Origin: Varroa destructor
Taxonomy: Eukaryota > Arthropoda > Arachnida > Mesostigmata > Varroidae
DNA length: 64,000 nucleotides
Direction: 5' to 3'
NCBI RefSeq assembly: GCF_002443255.2
Contig: NW_019211454.1
Coordinates: 34,330,061-34,394,060, forward strand
In this document: positions 51,553 through 64,000 of the stretch, in pieces
How positions within the stretch are numbered: the stretch's first letter is position 1
Layout: each line of letters begins with the position of its first letter
The notes under the pieces: model-generated
Databases searched by the model: none
What the model saw: the letters and a program-made list of their open reading frames with translations, nothing else
What the model was told of the DNA's origin: nothing
Position numbers and translations under genes: made by a program

Positions 51553-53871
51553 GCTCGCTAAAAACTCTACGACTGAAGCTCCTGTCTGAGCTTCTCCCCA
51601 GAGACAACCAACCAATATTTGCCAAATTATGCCCCCTTACTATAAACGGACCACTAGCGCTGCTACCGCCCTCACCCATTTGATCCGCTGAATTTCGTGG
51701 ACGACTGCCTGAACTCTAGGCTCTAGGCCCTTCTAGTCAAACGTCTCAAGCATCTCTAAAGGGAAGCTGTATAGGAAAAGAGGAATAGGGGAGCTGGCCA
51801 AAAGGAAGAGTCCTGAAGGGTCGACGGCAATAACAGTAGAAACAACAACAATATTGAAATGTCTGGGTCCAACGCCACGTCAGTGAATATGCGCGCGACC
51901 TAGTACACTATACTAGACATATGCATTGAGATTTTGTCATCCTATGAAGGCGGTTAGGCCAACAGAGAAAAAAAGCCTGGTGCTGATTTGCTGAAGGTGA
52001 GTGAAAAGAGGTAGGGCTCTACCCTATTGGTCAGTCAAATTGGCGAGACAACAATATAATGAACATAAGTGGTATTTTTTCTTTCGGTATCTTGACCACT
52101 CCTGGTCAGGCAGCTGTGCGACTCAACGGCATTTTGCTAAATGCTTGCCACCCTCTCCGCCAAATTGTGAGTTAAGATGGCTTTAAGAGATAACCCCTAG
52201 GCGCCAAAGCCTGTTAGCTCCCCCTTCTTATTGACCGCTGCGCCAGGCGCCGCGGTACTTGTGTCGTTGTCGTCTGCTGAGTGCCGCGGTATGCTCCTGG
52301 GGTGTCGTCTGCTTCTAGGCCTAGAGGCTCTTGGGGGTCGCCTAATTATGCACGAGCTGCTGAGTCATTATTTACGCTTGTCTGACAAGCAAGCCAAAGC
52401 TGCCAAGGCAAAGCGACTAGCGAAAGCGAATAAGGAAGAGAATATTGCAAAGTAATTTGAAACAAAGTTTTTTTACGCAAGCTACACGCACGAAACAGCT
52501 GTTCTTTTCTTGTTTTCTGTCACTATGTAAAGCTCCTCTTGCGTGTTTCGATAGGAAGTAGAGAGGGGAAAACTTTGGCCAGCTCCGATGTTGACTACAC
52601 AAATTGACTTCACAAACACACTTACACTTATAACATACCGAGAGACTTTCGCTAGCGGCGCTGCCGTTATTTGGCGTGTGTCAATGGCGGAGTAGGGGCC
52701 GATCCTTCGGATCCCTTAAACGGAAAAGGCTCTATTTACTTTTGAATTGATGCGTCGGAGAGTGACGCTTGAGAGAGAACGATAGAGGGGGATAACAGGT
52801 ACACAATTTAAAAACTGAGTTAATCAAATATTGCATATTCGACTATTATTATAAGTAAGGCTTAATGTTCCAATCTGTGAAACTTATCAATTTCGTCAAA
52901 CAAAACGTGCAAGTTGTTGATGCACTCAAATGACTTGGGGGATCAGCGCTTGAAAAATGACTAAACAGCTAAGCATGCTTGCGTCATTTCAGTTAGCTAA
53001 GTTAACTGAAGGCCTGCCTAGAAAGCCGCTAAAGCAAAATTCATTCGAATATTTCTTCAATTTTCTAGGAAAAGTTGAAAGCACCTTTAGTGTCTCTAGT
53101 TGTTCGCCCGCGCCTTAGGACACATAATACCGAAGTGAGCGACGCAGAGAACACTTGTGTCTATGCAAGCGACCGAATTTTCATAGACCCCATGTTGCCC
53201 TCTCGTTTACTGCGACGGCGCGCTGCTGTTTGGCGTTCCTTCTCAAAGCGTATTCGTTTGCTTTTATCGGTCAGACATTTGTCTCCATTTGTAATGTGTC
53301 TGTTGTCGTCGAGAAAGCGCAACATCGCAGAACATCAAACATATTAGACAGTTGTATAGCTAGTTGTTGAAGAGCGTACTCGTCGCGGTTCTTTTACGTT
53401 TGAAGGGCCAGCCTGTATATCTTCATTCAAGCCACAATTCACCAGACGCCGGTTGCGTGCCACCTTGAAACAGACGATGACTGCTTAAATCAACACTGTT
53501 TGCAAGGCTCACCAGAGTGTGGTCCTCCTGCGGAATAAAAGTTCGGCCAAGGTGCATGCACACAAACGCTCGTATATTTCCAATATGTGATTTTCAACTG
53601 CTAACTTAAAGATGCGAAATCGCTAGCTTGAAGCCGCAACATTCACAGAAGCGAATTATTGAAATGTGTTGAATGAGGATTACGGCGATTGTCTAACGTC
53701 TCACAAAAACGTGACCTTATTTAGGAAGACGTATTCCATATAAGGGGGTTTGAAGTAAATAAGGGATTTACGTGAGCTCTAAATTTCACTCAGAATTTAC
53801 AATCGTTCGTGGAATAATCAAAGGGTTCTAACCGTCGTTCTCTCCTCTTTAACATTGTCTCACAATTTCAG

Positions 53872-54041
53872 GAGGGAAGATGGGCGCGGATAGTCCTTGC
53901 GGAAGCCTTTCAGGCAGCAAATGGGGCTGTGCTGGTAGTCCTGTACCATATCCGACCTCAGCGTACCACGGCATGACTAACCAGACATCGAATGCAGTTG
54001 ATACCAAACCTCCACTTCTCACCTCATCACAGATATTTTAG
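53872..54041 (+). CDS. Phox2: Phox2 coding exon 4 (C-terminal tail)
   Basis: The exon completes Gly286 and encodes residues 287-341 before TAG at 54039-54041. It was found by phase and sequence: the acceptor has a good pyrimidine tract, the frame is open, and the product looks like a PHOX2 tail. A Trp-centred stretch (SKWGCAGSPVPYP, residues 301-313) parallels the Trp-Gly-Pro region near the vertebrate PHOX2B end. The final KPPLLTSSQIF resembles the vertebrate tail, which I recall ending in SSMF. Both similarities are from memory and should be aligned. The acceptor CAGGAG is a possible tandem site, but the second AG is a poor match. Confidence 0.85.
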
Positions 54042-54894
54042 GACGAGACCTCTACAAACCACTTACGTCAACGTATTGCTTCAACTATTCTTCAGTGCCG
54101 GAGACTTTCGAAGCCTATCAATCAGCAGCTGAATAACAAACAGATTGTGCTTACCTCTATGCCAGTTTCTCATTCCGAGTAACACAATATCGCGTGTGAT
54201 TATTCAAAACCCAGAAAGTCTGAACTGAAACCGAATGCTGCTCGGCATTGACGTTCGAATAGCAGAACCATTAATGACGGCCAGGTGCATCGATCGGAAC
54301 GAAAAACACATAATAAGAAACCAGATGGGTACGAAATGGTCGATCCTGCGTGGTCTTTAAACAGATGCAGGAACAGCGGACTCTATTGCCGTTCAAATCA
54401 GATATACCTAGCACGAAAAATGGCAGAAGAAACGAGAAATACAGCAAAACATTAATACAAAGGACAAAAAAAGAAAGACGAAGACATCGACGATCATCAT
54501 GTTCGTTCTGCATAACAGAAATGTCTCCTTGTACAATGCCTATACATAAACTACGGTTATTAAAAGAGAAGGCCAAGTCTAAGTATTAAGAGTATGCTAC
54601 ACGATGAAAAGCTGTAACAACTTCAACAGCAGCGAACAAATTGCGGAAACAATACTCAAATGTGGAACATGATAACGAAAAGCCCACGTAAGTATGCGGT
54701 AGAGTTCTTAACTTAAATAAGACCTAAAAAAGCGTACTCTCCATACAAACGACAATGAGGCCATTCAACGAAATGAGGTAGAAGAAGAAATCGAACAAAA
54801 GAAATTGAAAGATTAACAAATCACTGTAATATAACGTGTACATTATTTAGACTTGCCATTTAATGCTGGCGCACCGTTCGAGATTTCTTGCAGA

Positions 54895-54910
54895 TTATAT
54901 ATATATATAT
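54895..54910. repeat. Short (AT)n run
   Basis: Eight AT units followed by an A-rich stretch and another TATATA, in the probable 3' UTR. Confidence 0.85.
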
Positions 54911-55018
54911 AAAAAAAATAATCTATATATATAAACGACGAAGGCGCCCGGCGCAGAAGGAGTACTACATACTGAACTCACAACTGCAATTTATTTATTC
55001 AAAATGGTGGTGTGATGA

Positions 55019-55294
55019 GGTAATAAGGATTATGACAGTATTGCAACTTTCAACGAATGTAAATGCATCTACGAAATATTGGGGCTGCGACACTTCCAGG
55101 AACTATATGATATCTTACGTGATGAAGACTCGTACTTCAAATACCTAATGACTGCACTGAGAAAACTTATATGTTTTAGAGGAAAAGTTCCCAAACAGAT
55201 TGGTTCATACTATCAACGATTTTGTCATCTATCAAACTGGCTATACCGTTCCTCATTTAAGGATCTGATTATGAGGATACTAGCAATTCTTTAA
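55019..55294 (+). other. Unassigned open stretch in the probable 3' UTR
   Basis: About 91 codons are open between TGA at 55016 and TAA at 55292. The first ATG is internal (about 55148), and the composition is mixed, rich in Leu, Tyr, Phe, Arg and Lys. It could be a decayed transposon fragment or chance. No family was recognised. Confidence 0.1.
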
Positions 55295-56659
55295 GGCTTT
55301 GCGGATTGCTCCTGATCATATGTGCGTTATTATCACGAAGTTCTAATATGACGATTGCGCATTAATGACGACAGTGATGCGCATGACAATTTCATAATGG
55401 TGATGACCGATATAATAGTGCAATGGTTATTATTGCGCTATTAACAAAACAAAAACAAGTCTAGTCAGGTCGCAGCGGGGATAGCAGGACTTCGGCATAA
55501 TGCGCATGCAGAAAGACAATGAGGTGCAGGTATTCCTTAAATATTAACATTGATGAACTTGAAATGGTACATCTGTAAGAAGAAAACGGTTCTTTTCATT
55601 ATGGCGCAGAAGTACACTGTAATATTGGTTATAGGAATGCACTTTGCCTCAAGATGAATTCCGGTATACTACGTAACTAGAGATAGTAAATTACTACTCT
55701 ATTACCAGCGAGCTTCACTAAGTATCATGAATGATGAATTATCCTTATGTCGGTCTAGAGCAACCGTGCTTGCCATCTCGTGGTTTGCCCAAAGTTGTGC
55801 CCTCATTGGGCTTTCACTAGGCTTGGCAGTGCGTGGGAAGGGCAAAAGAGAGAACTGACAAAGCGACATAAGAAATAGATGATTATGATTCGATTGTACT
55901 GTGTTTCCCATTATATGGTCACATGGTTTTCATTGAGCATCTGGAACTCGGACTTGAAACGAGACCATAGATTCGATGGCATCTCAGTATGTGTAGGGAA
56001 GTTGTGCGTTTGTGTGTGCGCAATGTTCAGGTCAACTTGATTTGCTCGACGACGTCGCTCCTGTTACTGCTGCGACTCGAGGCCTTTGTTCGTCCTTTGT
56101 GGTGATTCATGAGCGGAAGAAAAGGGAAGACAGAAAATGTATAACGGCATACGAACTGTATTAGCACGGTAGAGGAGTAAGTATAGGTTTAAAGCATGTG
56201 AGAGAGCAACTTTGATGAAAGCAAGGAACTGACATTCCGACAGAAGAGGGCGGGGAAAGAGAAAGACCAAAACATTGGATGCAGACAGGCTTGAGTCACG
56301 CGAAAACGAACGCTGGTTTGCGCGATAGAAACAAGAAGTAAGATGTGGATAATGCGTAATAATGAGGACACGACATAGAGTTAATGAGGCGATAACCAAT
56401 ACGAAGCAAATGAGGTGCGAAAAAGCAAGAGACAGTAGCGAAAAGTAAACAATAACGTCATAATAGCAACGACAACAGCGATCGCGGTAGAAAGGCCATG
56501 TCGTGACACGTCCATTTGACGTTCGCTTGATTGCTCCAGAACAGGAGATATATCGGCTTTTATCCGGCAATCAGGCGATAGAAGGCGCACCTGTCCAACC
56601 CAGTTACGGTTTTGAAGCGAAATGGGAAAACGCGAGAGAGAAAAACATAGAAAAAATCT

Positions 56660-56665
56660 AATAAA
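56660..56665 (+). promoter_or_regulatory. Candidate poly(A) signal
   Basis: AATAAA, the first canonical copy seen after the Phox2 stop codon. A second copy lies at 56706-56711. Confidence 0.35.
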
Positions 56666-56705
56666 AGCTTATAACATTTCAACAAAAAGTTCAGCATGCT
56701 TGTTT

Positions 56706-56711
56706 AATAAA
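56706..56711 (+). promoter_or_regulatory. Candidate poly(A) signal
   Basis: AATAAA, 46 nt after the first copy, and followed by further AT-rich sequence. Confidence 0.3.
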
Positions 56712-57728
56712 TATATAGCTCTAGAATGATCTACAGCTCTTCACTAGGTTGACTCAACTGCTGTCAGTGGTGTAATAAAGCAAGAAGAAGACCAAAGAGA
56801 GGCGGTTGCTCTACTTAAGAAAGTTGAACATTCTACTGTGAACTTAGTTATCGTCTATGACAAATTTCGTAAATAACTTTAGTGCATTTACAGACTAAAA
56901 GCGTGAACGCACTATAGCATTCTGCTAAGAGATATACAGTTATTAGTGCCAAATGAAATCCTTAGTACTTAGTACGCTTAGATATTACATAATAATTTGT
57001 GCCTCTTAAACAAATTAGTACGCTTTGAGTTGGAAAGATGATAATCAAAGCCATAAGATTGAGAATACCAGCATAAAATAAACATCGGTATTTATTCAAC
57101 AGAGAGGACCACACTCGATTACCTGTACCAAATTCGGTCATTTTATTAGGAAAAATCCTTTACTTCCTGCATAGCTAGTTCGATTGCTCATTATATCATT
57201 AGGTGTGAAAGTATTCAGGTTGATGCTGCTTTCAATGCTATGACGTTCAATGCTTGCTATTGTAACTTAAGCAAAGGTGATGACATTAGAGAAAACAAAT
57301 CCACGATGATTGTACGTCTCCCACATCAATTCACTACCCATTAACCATAACGATTGACACCATGGCAGTCATCATAGCTATATGTTAAACTGTTGTACCT
57401 GATGGCCGTTAGCTGATTGAAATAGCCAAAATTCTGTCAGTCGAACATCTTAGTAAGCATACAGTCGAGGTCCATGAACTGGAATGACGTAGGAACGACG
57501 TACCCCGACGTAGCATTTATTTGCAGACAAGTAGTTTTACACACCCTGTAGAAAGTAAAAAAGATGTGCAGAAAAAATTTACGTAGCCGCTTTAACATAT
57601 GTGCAAACTGACAGAACGAAAAAACAATCTGGTGCTCTCAGGCGTGAAGTTATGCACGGGGAAGTATGCTTATGTTCATACGCCCCAGACGTAAAGTAAG
57701 CAACGCATCGTGCTAGTGCCATTGCCTA

Positions 57729-58472
57729 TTATGTGAAATGAGCAGCGAAGTAAGTGACGTGACAATTAGTCTGCAGAGGCCAAAAGAAACCATCGGAAGC
57801 TGGTTTCCTTTGTGTGGAATGTGGATCGTCGCCGGGTATAGGATACATATATAAGCAGATGAGCGAGTGCAGGCTACTGAAACTATACTGTTCCTGGGTG
57901 ATGTTGAAAAAGTTTGACGGGAAAACAAAGCCGTCGGTATCGACGAGCTGCTCTTCTCCACTAGGCTCATCTAAGCGTACCAACTTTGCAGCCGGTTGGC
58001 ATACAGCGTACGCGAGGGAGACCTGGAGAGCTGCGCGAACTCCAACTATGCATTTCGATCCCGCCGAGCTCTCAGAATAGATCAAAATAATAATCTCTTT
58101 TTTATAGTTTTCATTTACACGCACATGTGCATTAGACATTGTCCATCTGGAAGCTACTGTGATCTTCTCTAAATTGGTGGCTTTATGAAATTTGTTGGCT
58201 CTGAATTGAAGAGGCTGAAGCCTCTCACCGCAGTGGGTGCTGCAATACGCATTATCAATATTAGCAGGAAAACGTCGTCGTAAACAAAACGGTAGATACA
58301 GTGCTATAAATAGGTTTCCCAGAAGAGCACCACAGAGAGCGTGTCCTAGTTTTCTTTTAAATACTTTTCCTTCTATTTTATCAGATCGCTGTGACCTGAG
58401 TATCAGAACAACAACTAATGTGTACTTTGTTCCTGGCAAAATGATGCTCTTAAATCTTGTTTTCCTATGCAT
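57729..58472 (-). other. Unassigned 247-codon ORF, longest in the window
   Basis: A minus-strand ATG at 58472 opens 247 codons. A rough expectation from stop-codon frequency makes a run this long uncommon but not impossible in 64 kb. There is a hydrophobic stretch near residues 44-63 and no recognised domain. Part of the region (57859-58080) is also open on the plus strand from an ATG for 73 codons, in a GC-richer island. Strand and reality are undecided. Confidence 0.15.
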
Positions 58473-61400
58473 TATTGTTAAACAACATTGTTTTAAATTG
58501 GTCGACTTACTACCGGGCCTTCTATACTATGACTGAATAGAGCAAGTAGCGTTAGTGTGATCGTAGAATTGCTCCCTCTGTGTTAAAACCTGCAAAATTT
58601 TACAGGGCTTTCATGCAACGCCTTAATGCACTTCAGTGCGTTGATAGCATAGGTGCTATTCCAACTCTTGAGCGATCCTTTATCTGGGTAACAACTAATG
58701 AATAACAGGTGCTCTTTATTAAGTTGACGATTCGTACTACAATATCAAATTCCCTCAAAACGTTCAATGGCTGATTCAGGATCGAGAACACTGCAAACTA
58801 GTAGATAATTATGCTTGTCATCACGCTCGATGGCACTGGTAGCGCCATCTGGCGACTCACATGGAACTTCACTTCCTTGGGAGATTTGGTTTATGAAGAA
58901 CGGTATGTGAGATTAACCAAAAGGGGCAACGCGGCGAAAACAGAAGAATAGGAAACATTTTCAAGACGCTATGGTGAAATTTGACTTCTTGCTTAGAGTA
59001 AATAGGCAAAACCTAACTTTGCCACCGCATTGCCTCTCTTTGTTTACTGCCTCACCCTTCGTTTATATTTTATCAATTATATATTTTACAGAAGCTTGCA
59101 AGCTACGTATGATTTGCTTTAGATAAAAGAAAAGTGCAACACACTTAGACATATCACCACACGTCGCTGTTTTTAAAACAACATTTTAAAAAAAAAAATG
59201 AAATACCCTGGGGCAAACGAATCAGCGTAATCGATTATACGTTTTGAGTTTACATTAGACTCACAGATCCCAAATTTCAATCAGATGCGACACTATTTAT
59301 TATATCGTAGTTAGCACGTGCATCATGATCAGACTAGTATGCTATCTACAAAAAACAAATTAATCATTTTGCCGAAAATAATCCTGAGGTTTATTAGGTA
59401 ACTGTTTATACGTACGCGAAGAAGCCTCATATGATTTGACGGGAAGACGGAAAAACGAACACTCCGTTTTTCAATCACATCAAGACTGGATTAGTAAGTC
59501 AAACCGAGTGTTAACGATCATTTACGTGAATTGGACGACAATGACTAGCTGTCCTAATGTTGGTAGTCCTTCGCATCGCTTCCATATATTAACTTTGTAG
59601 TGAAGATGGTCATAGAACAGTCAAAGTATCTCGAGCAGTTTCTGTTTACTTCGCCCAATTTCCGAGCTTCGTTGTACTCAGCCATCATAGGTAGATTATT
59701 ATCCGGCACTCTGGAATCAGCGAAAAACTCAACTGTGTCACGATTCGCGGAAAGGTTTTAGCCTCTTCTTTTTTTCTAGTTAATTATAATAGTGTAAATT
59801 CGTGCTTGCCGGTTGAGCTTAATTCATATAAATCTCTGCGTTGGTTTCAAGTAGAACGACCAAATGAAGTGTCCTCACATTAACATATTGCTCGATATTC
59901 ATTCAACCTATCCTGTGGAAACTGAAATAGGACAGACGAATTACTAAGCGGCCAAACGACAAATTTGCTATCTGGTTCATAGAAAAATAAAAATTACGCA
60001 GAAATTCGCGTTATTGCCAATTACGCATTCGTTTAAACTCATATAAATGACTGCTAGCGTAATATTTTCGGTAAATTTAGACCCGGCTGAGGATATATTT
60101 GAGGTGTAACTCCAGCTGGTCTTTTGCTTGTGCTCTTAACAATCATGTCATTTCACCTTACTAATATATACAGTATACCGTACATGAATACAGTATCACA
60201 CTGCAGTAGACATGTAAAATAGATCTGCGAGAGGACGTTAGCTCTTTTAAGACACTTCTAGGACACCTAGACAATGAAGATTGCGGAAAATTACTGCGCT
60301 AGTTTTCATCAGTTTACTATATCAATCAATATATTAATTTAAAAATAACTTACTTAAGTATTACACTGATCAATTCTCCAGCAAGGATTTCGTCGCGTGC
60401 TGTAGGTAGCATCGCAGCTTCGCAAATGGCCCGCTTGATGCATGCCTCGCCGGAATCCACACCCGCCTTAGACAAATACATCGAGATTACTAGAACAAAT
60501 AAAATTAAAAATTACTTATTTTTAAGAGTTTCTTACAGGATTTTGATAATAAGTAAAAAAAAGTACAGACGTGTCTTCAGCACTCGACTGAGCCGGCTCA
60601 TAGTGTCTCTGGCGGTATAGATGAAGTAAAACTCTACAATAGCAGGAGTAACTGCAGTCATTTTAAGTTATCGTTTTTCGTGTTACAGATTTGAGGTTAC
60701 AGGGGAGATATTTCTTGTGAGAATTGGTACAAGTTCGGGTAACTTTAACTGTAACCAAAGAGCTTGGATCGTGAACCAAGATGGTAGTCTCTAAATAGAC
60801 TTTTTGAATAACACTACGTAGCTAATAAGGCGCAAAAGAAGCAGGTTATTTTGTCAACGCTAAATTGCACATTGGCTATCCAACTTCACATTTGAGTGTC
60901 ACGTACTTTTGTACAACTGAAGTCTCTGAAGGATGGTTGAAGGTATCGTTGATTCCACGGACCGAACGTATTTTTTTCGGATAACTTCTTCAGGAAGTAT
61001 AATATTTTCCATCAGGTTACCGGCTTTTTCGGGAAATGGACCTAAGGTAATAAAAAAATTAACCTAATACAAGTAACATTGACCTATGAAGGAGCATGCA
61101 GAAACCTATCGTTTTGTACGATATCTCAGATTGTGCACAATATAGTGTAGTGAATCTAATTTAGTTGCTGTGAAGAGTTATTTTTTATGTATCTAATTAT
61201 AAAGAGTTCATTAAATTTGGGACTTTGTTTCTGATTTATAATAAATTTAAGATCTGTAATACTTACTGCGAGAATTGGAGGTCGAAGGAGAGTAATGGAT
61301 ATACTGAGATGACGGTGGAAACGGAATAATTTTGAACGGGGATCTTGGGCCTGTCACCATAATCTCGATCGGAAATCCTACTCCCACGAGCAGATCTGTG

Positions 61401-61786
61401 TTTGGCCAGACATTTATTTTCTGACCAAGATTTTCTTATCAGACTTAACTTCATAATATAAGCAGCGCAGACATATAACGAATACAATAGCATACTAAGG
61501 AAACACTGTTTTCTTGCTTTTATATTGAGTTAAATGAGCAAAGCGGTATCCATTCGGGGTTATTTTAACGATGGTCTTCATCAAATGCGGTGCTGATCCG
61601 GTTGTGCACTACGAAGGAGTAAAGGACTAATGAACACTTCTCGTCGTATGTATGAGTTATACACCGTATACGAGGTTAAGTTGCTATGTAGCCTTTGCGG
61701 TTGGAAAGTGTGTCACGAAGTTTAATTTCCAACAGCTTGTTTAATTGTCCTTCAAACTGTAATTCTTTATAGAAACATGTTTTCTG

Positions 61787-62308
61787 TTGTTTTTTTTTTA
61801 CCGTCGATGCTATCCTAGGTACTCCTCGGAGGTCCACAGACATGATAAACCTAAAAAATATTTACAAGCTTTTATCGCATTCTCTCAAATAGGATCCAAC
61901 CCAAGTCTTACCTGCTTGATATGTGGAAGAATTACGACGGAGGATATACATTCGGGAAGCCTCAAATAACGACTTGGCGGCTCATCAACACCGGAAGTGA
62001 CCATCACGAGGCTCGTTATAAAGACGATTTTAAAGCTGACTCCGCGGTCACTCATCATCTACGTTTGTCCGTATTCGAAAGATCGTTGGAAGCAAAGAAG
62101 ACAGATTGGTTTCAGCGTGTACCTAACAAGCACTCAGTTGAAAATGGGCAGTTTTTCTGTCGATGACCGTCCAACTGAGGCAATGTTTTACCATTGGATG
62201 CCTTATATGGCTCAGAATCGGTGTGGCGACAGGCAGAAAGGGTCCAACTCTTCGGAGCGTACTAATATAACAACAGGATGCAACGGGATTTCCTGTTTTC
62301 TTTTTTGA
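61787..62308 (+). other. Two same-frame ORFs split by one stop (possible relic)
   Basis: One frame is open from 61787 to 62308 except for a single TAA at 61967-61969. The first part ends with a Cys-x-x-Cys (SLTCLICGR) that looks like the start of a zinc finger. In a neighbouring frame just past the stop is NNDLAAHQH, which could supply the His pair if a frameshift is assumed. This could be a decayed zinc-finger or transposase fragment, or chance. Confidence 0.1.
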
Positions 62309-63468
62309 TTCAAAAGCTGCTGGAATAATGACAGAAACTACACCCTCAATCGTCTTCTCTCGGTCAAGCGGTCATCGGCTAAAGCTAATTGAGTGAGCGA
62401 ATAGATGCCAACTACTGACGAATAGATCACTGAGTCTTCCTGGACGTCGCATCCAACCCGCTGATTAGCTTGTTTCTTTGGTACAATCAGATATATCTAG
62501 CTGTGCTATATAAGTTTGAGCCGCAAGATGTGCATATATGATCAACACGCCCTTATTGTTACACATTTTCAATTGGACAAGCACCTGAGGTTTGAGTGAA
62601 TGCTTTCTTTATTGACGGGTACGGGAGCTTCACTGTCAGTGGACAAATGAAGGCGCTGCCAGCTACCATTCGTGTTAGTTAAGTTATAACAGAACTGTAC
62701 ATTGCTGGTGTCTTTTTGTAACGCAAATAATCAATGGATCGCTCCAGATGTACTATAGATGAAAATATTTATATTCTAGGCTTAATTTCTGGATTAGAAT
62801 CCGCAGTGCTCTTTTTGGAAGTAATATATCTATCGCATTTGGAAACATATACCTACACCCGTTTGTAGATTTCTCTAATTGTCTATCAATTATTTAAGTA
62901 CTGACCGTCGAGCTTCAAGCTGTCGTCATTAGTTTTAGAGAGGCTAGGCTACGTTTGACAAAAACATTTTAAATAGAAAGCTGTACACAGGCATGACAAC
63001 TGACCGTCTTTTAGACAAATAAAATGTTCCAAAAGTATCGTAAAAGAGAATCTCTAAGAAAAAATCTAAAATCTCCTAAAAAGTCTATTGATGATTTTTT
63101 ACCCACTGTCGATAGTTCCTCGTAGAGGGCGAAGTGCCAGTAACAACTATCTCGAAACATACAAGGTCGTCATAATAGGACTAAGCGACGTAGCTTGCAG
63201 TGGCTTAAGTTTGCAGATTTAGCTCAAACTAAAATTCTAAGTTCGACAGCAAAAATAACATATGCTGTTATTTACACGGGATTAAAAGGGTTATGTAGTA
63301 TGTGTTGGTGGCGAAACAGCACTTTTAGCTAGCGAAAAAGTATGTTCATTTTCGATATTCGTCTGTGCAGAGAGGGACACGGTTAACTGCATAAAAGACA
63401 TCTACGGCTTGTCACATCTAAAGAAAGGCGATCAATAACACTATATATTTGATACACTCCGTAGCTAC

Positions 63469-63488
63469 TCTCTCTCTCTCTCTCTCTC
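63469..63488. repeat. (CT)n microsatellite
   Basis: Ten CT units in the 3' flank. Confidence 0.9.
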
Positions 63489-64000
63489 GAATGATTTTCA
63501 TCTTCAGCGGTTTTACCTTGCGTCTGCACAGTAACAGCGCACTTAGGTCAATTATAATAGTATTAATTATCTGGGTCATATAACCACGTGGCAGGTAAAC
63601 AGCTACTTTTATTAAAATTACGTCAATTCATTAACTAATTACACAGAGCTCAACGAATTCTTTAATAGCCTAAGTTCTTTGTTCAGCATTCGCGTCCAGT
63701 ATACTCGTATTTGGCATAGTTATTGCGACTCAAAGTCGTTAACTTCCTTCCAAAGCAGTTGTTACCTTTAACGCTTGAAAGGTCGCCGGGCAACAAATAA
63801 AATTTAGGTTATTGCTAGCGTGACTTTATCAAGCAATTCAGTCGCTCGTTGCCATTTTCGTCATCGCTACATGGCACATACGACGCCCGTCTTAGCAAGG
63901 CTCTACAAAAGTGGTGCTGACCAATAGGATTTAGGAGATCATCAGGCCAGCTTCTAATTGCTTGTATTTGAAATTGAAAGTTATTCAATTTAAATTGTAA

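Larger units (their letters stand above)
48825..53871 (+). other. Phox2 intron 3 (5.0 kb)
   Basis: The intron runs from GTTAGC to a pyrimidine-rich stretch ending ATTTCAG. A CTAAC branch-point-like motif lies at 53828-53832, about 40 nt before the acceptor. It contains CTCG/CTGG and GCTA repeats and a few ORFs of up to 127 codons, none recognised. Human PHOX2 genes, as I recall, have only three coding exons, so this intron is not shared with them. Confidence 0.85.
54042..56730 (+). other. Probable Phox2 3' untranslated region
   Basis: After the stop codon the sequence becomes AT-rich and shows no recognised coding signal. The first canonical AATAAA motifs I found downstream are at 56660-56665 and 56706-56711. 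A variant ATTAAA lies near 54560. The true end could be any of these. A 90-codon open stretch at about 55019-55294 is listed separately. Confidence 0.4.
56731..64000. other. 3' flank, no gene recognised
   Basis: This AT-rich sequence contains further AATAAA motifs (for example near 56775 and 57076), a CT repeat at 63469 and a few ORFs. The only notable ones are at 57729-58472 (minus) and 61787-62308 (plus). I saw no homeobox or other known domain and no second gene. Confidence 0.5.

Noticed and set aside
52000..52010. AAG followed by GTGAGT in intron 3 as an exon end
   Set aside because: Entering from the phase-1 exon 3, the preceding short segment meets a TGA before the donor, and its acceptor is weak.

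Overview
The window is eukaryotic genomic DNA dominated by one large, spliced homeobox gene on the + strand. Four coding exons (982-1318, 21426-21658, 48539-48824, 53872-54041) join in compatible phases (1, 0, 1) into a 341-residue protein. It carries a Q50 paired-like homeodomain (residues 145-204) and the flanking signatures of PHOX2A/PHOX2B: an N-terminal MDYSYLN, an LPYK motif before the homeodomain, and a short hydrophobic C-terminal tail ending in Phe. I call it Phox2 with high confidence.

Long introns (20.1, 26.9 and 5.0 kb), many microsatellites and the absence of other dense coding sequence point to an animal genome, most likely an arthropod. A mite or other chelicerate is my guess, from general impression only. 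Nothing in the window fixes the species.

Layout: 1-981 is upstream sequence and probably 5' leader, with a CAG repeat and short upstream ORFs. Exon 1 is followed by intron 1, which holds two GC-rich tracts full of trinucleotide repeats (about 13.0-14.9 kb and 18.4-20.6 kb). Exon 2 carries homeodomain residues 1-46. Intron 2 is the largest and mostly plain, with AT and G-run simple repeats. Exon 3 carries homeodomain residues 47-60 and a Gly- and Gln-rich linker. Intron 3 follows. Exon 4 encodes the C-terminal tail. From 54042 a 3' untranslated region probably runs to canonical AATAAA signals at 56660 or 56706. The last 7 kb is AT-rich flank with no gene I recognise.

For hidden structure, the most interesting items lie in intron 1. 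There is a GC-rich 138-nt open segment flanked by splice sites (6936-7073) whose 1-1 phase fits Phox2 exactly. A phase-1 candidate alternative first exon sits at 4500-4563. A strong 3' splice site sits 7 nt before a strong 5' splice site near the intron midpoint (10576-10582), a possible recursive splice site or microexon. On the opposite strand, an open first-exon-like segment (19613-19766) has a strong start context and donor. All are inferences needing RNA data. I saw no CRISPR array, prokaryotic operon, rRNA, convincing tRNA or intact transposon.
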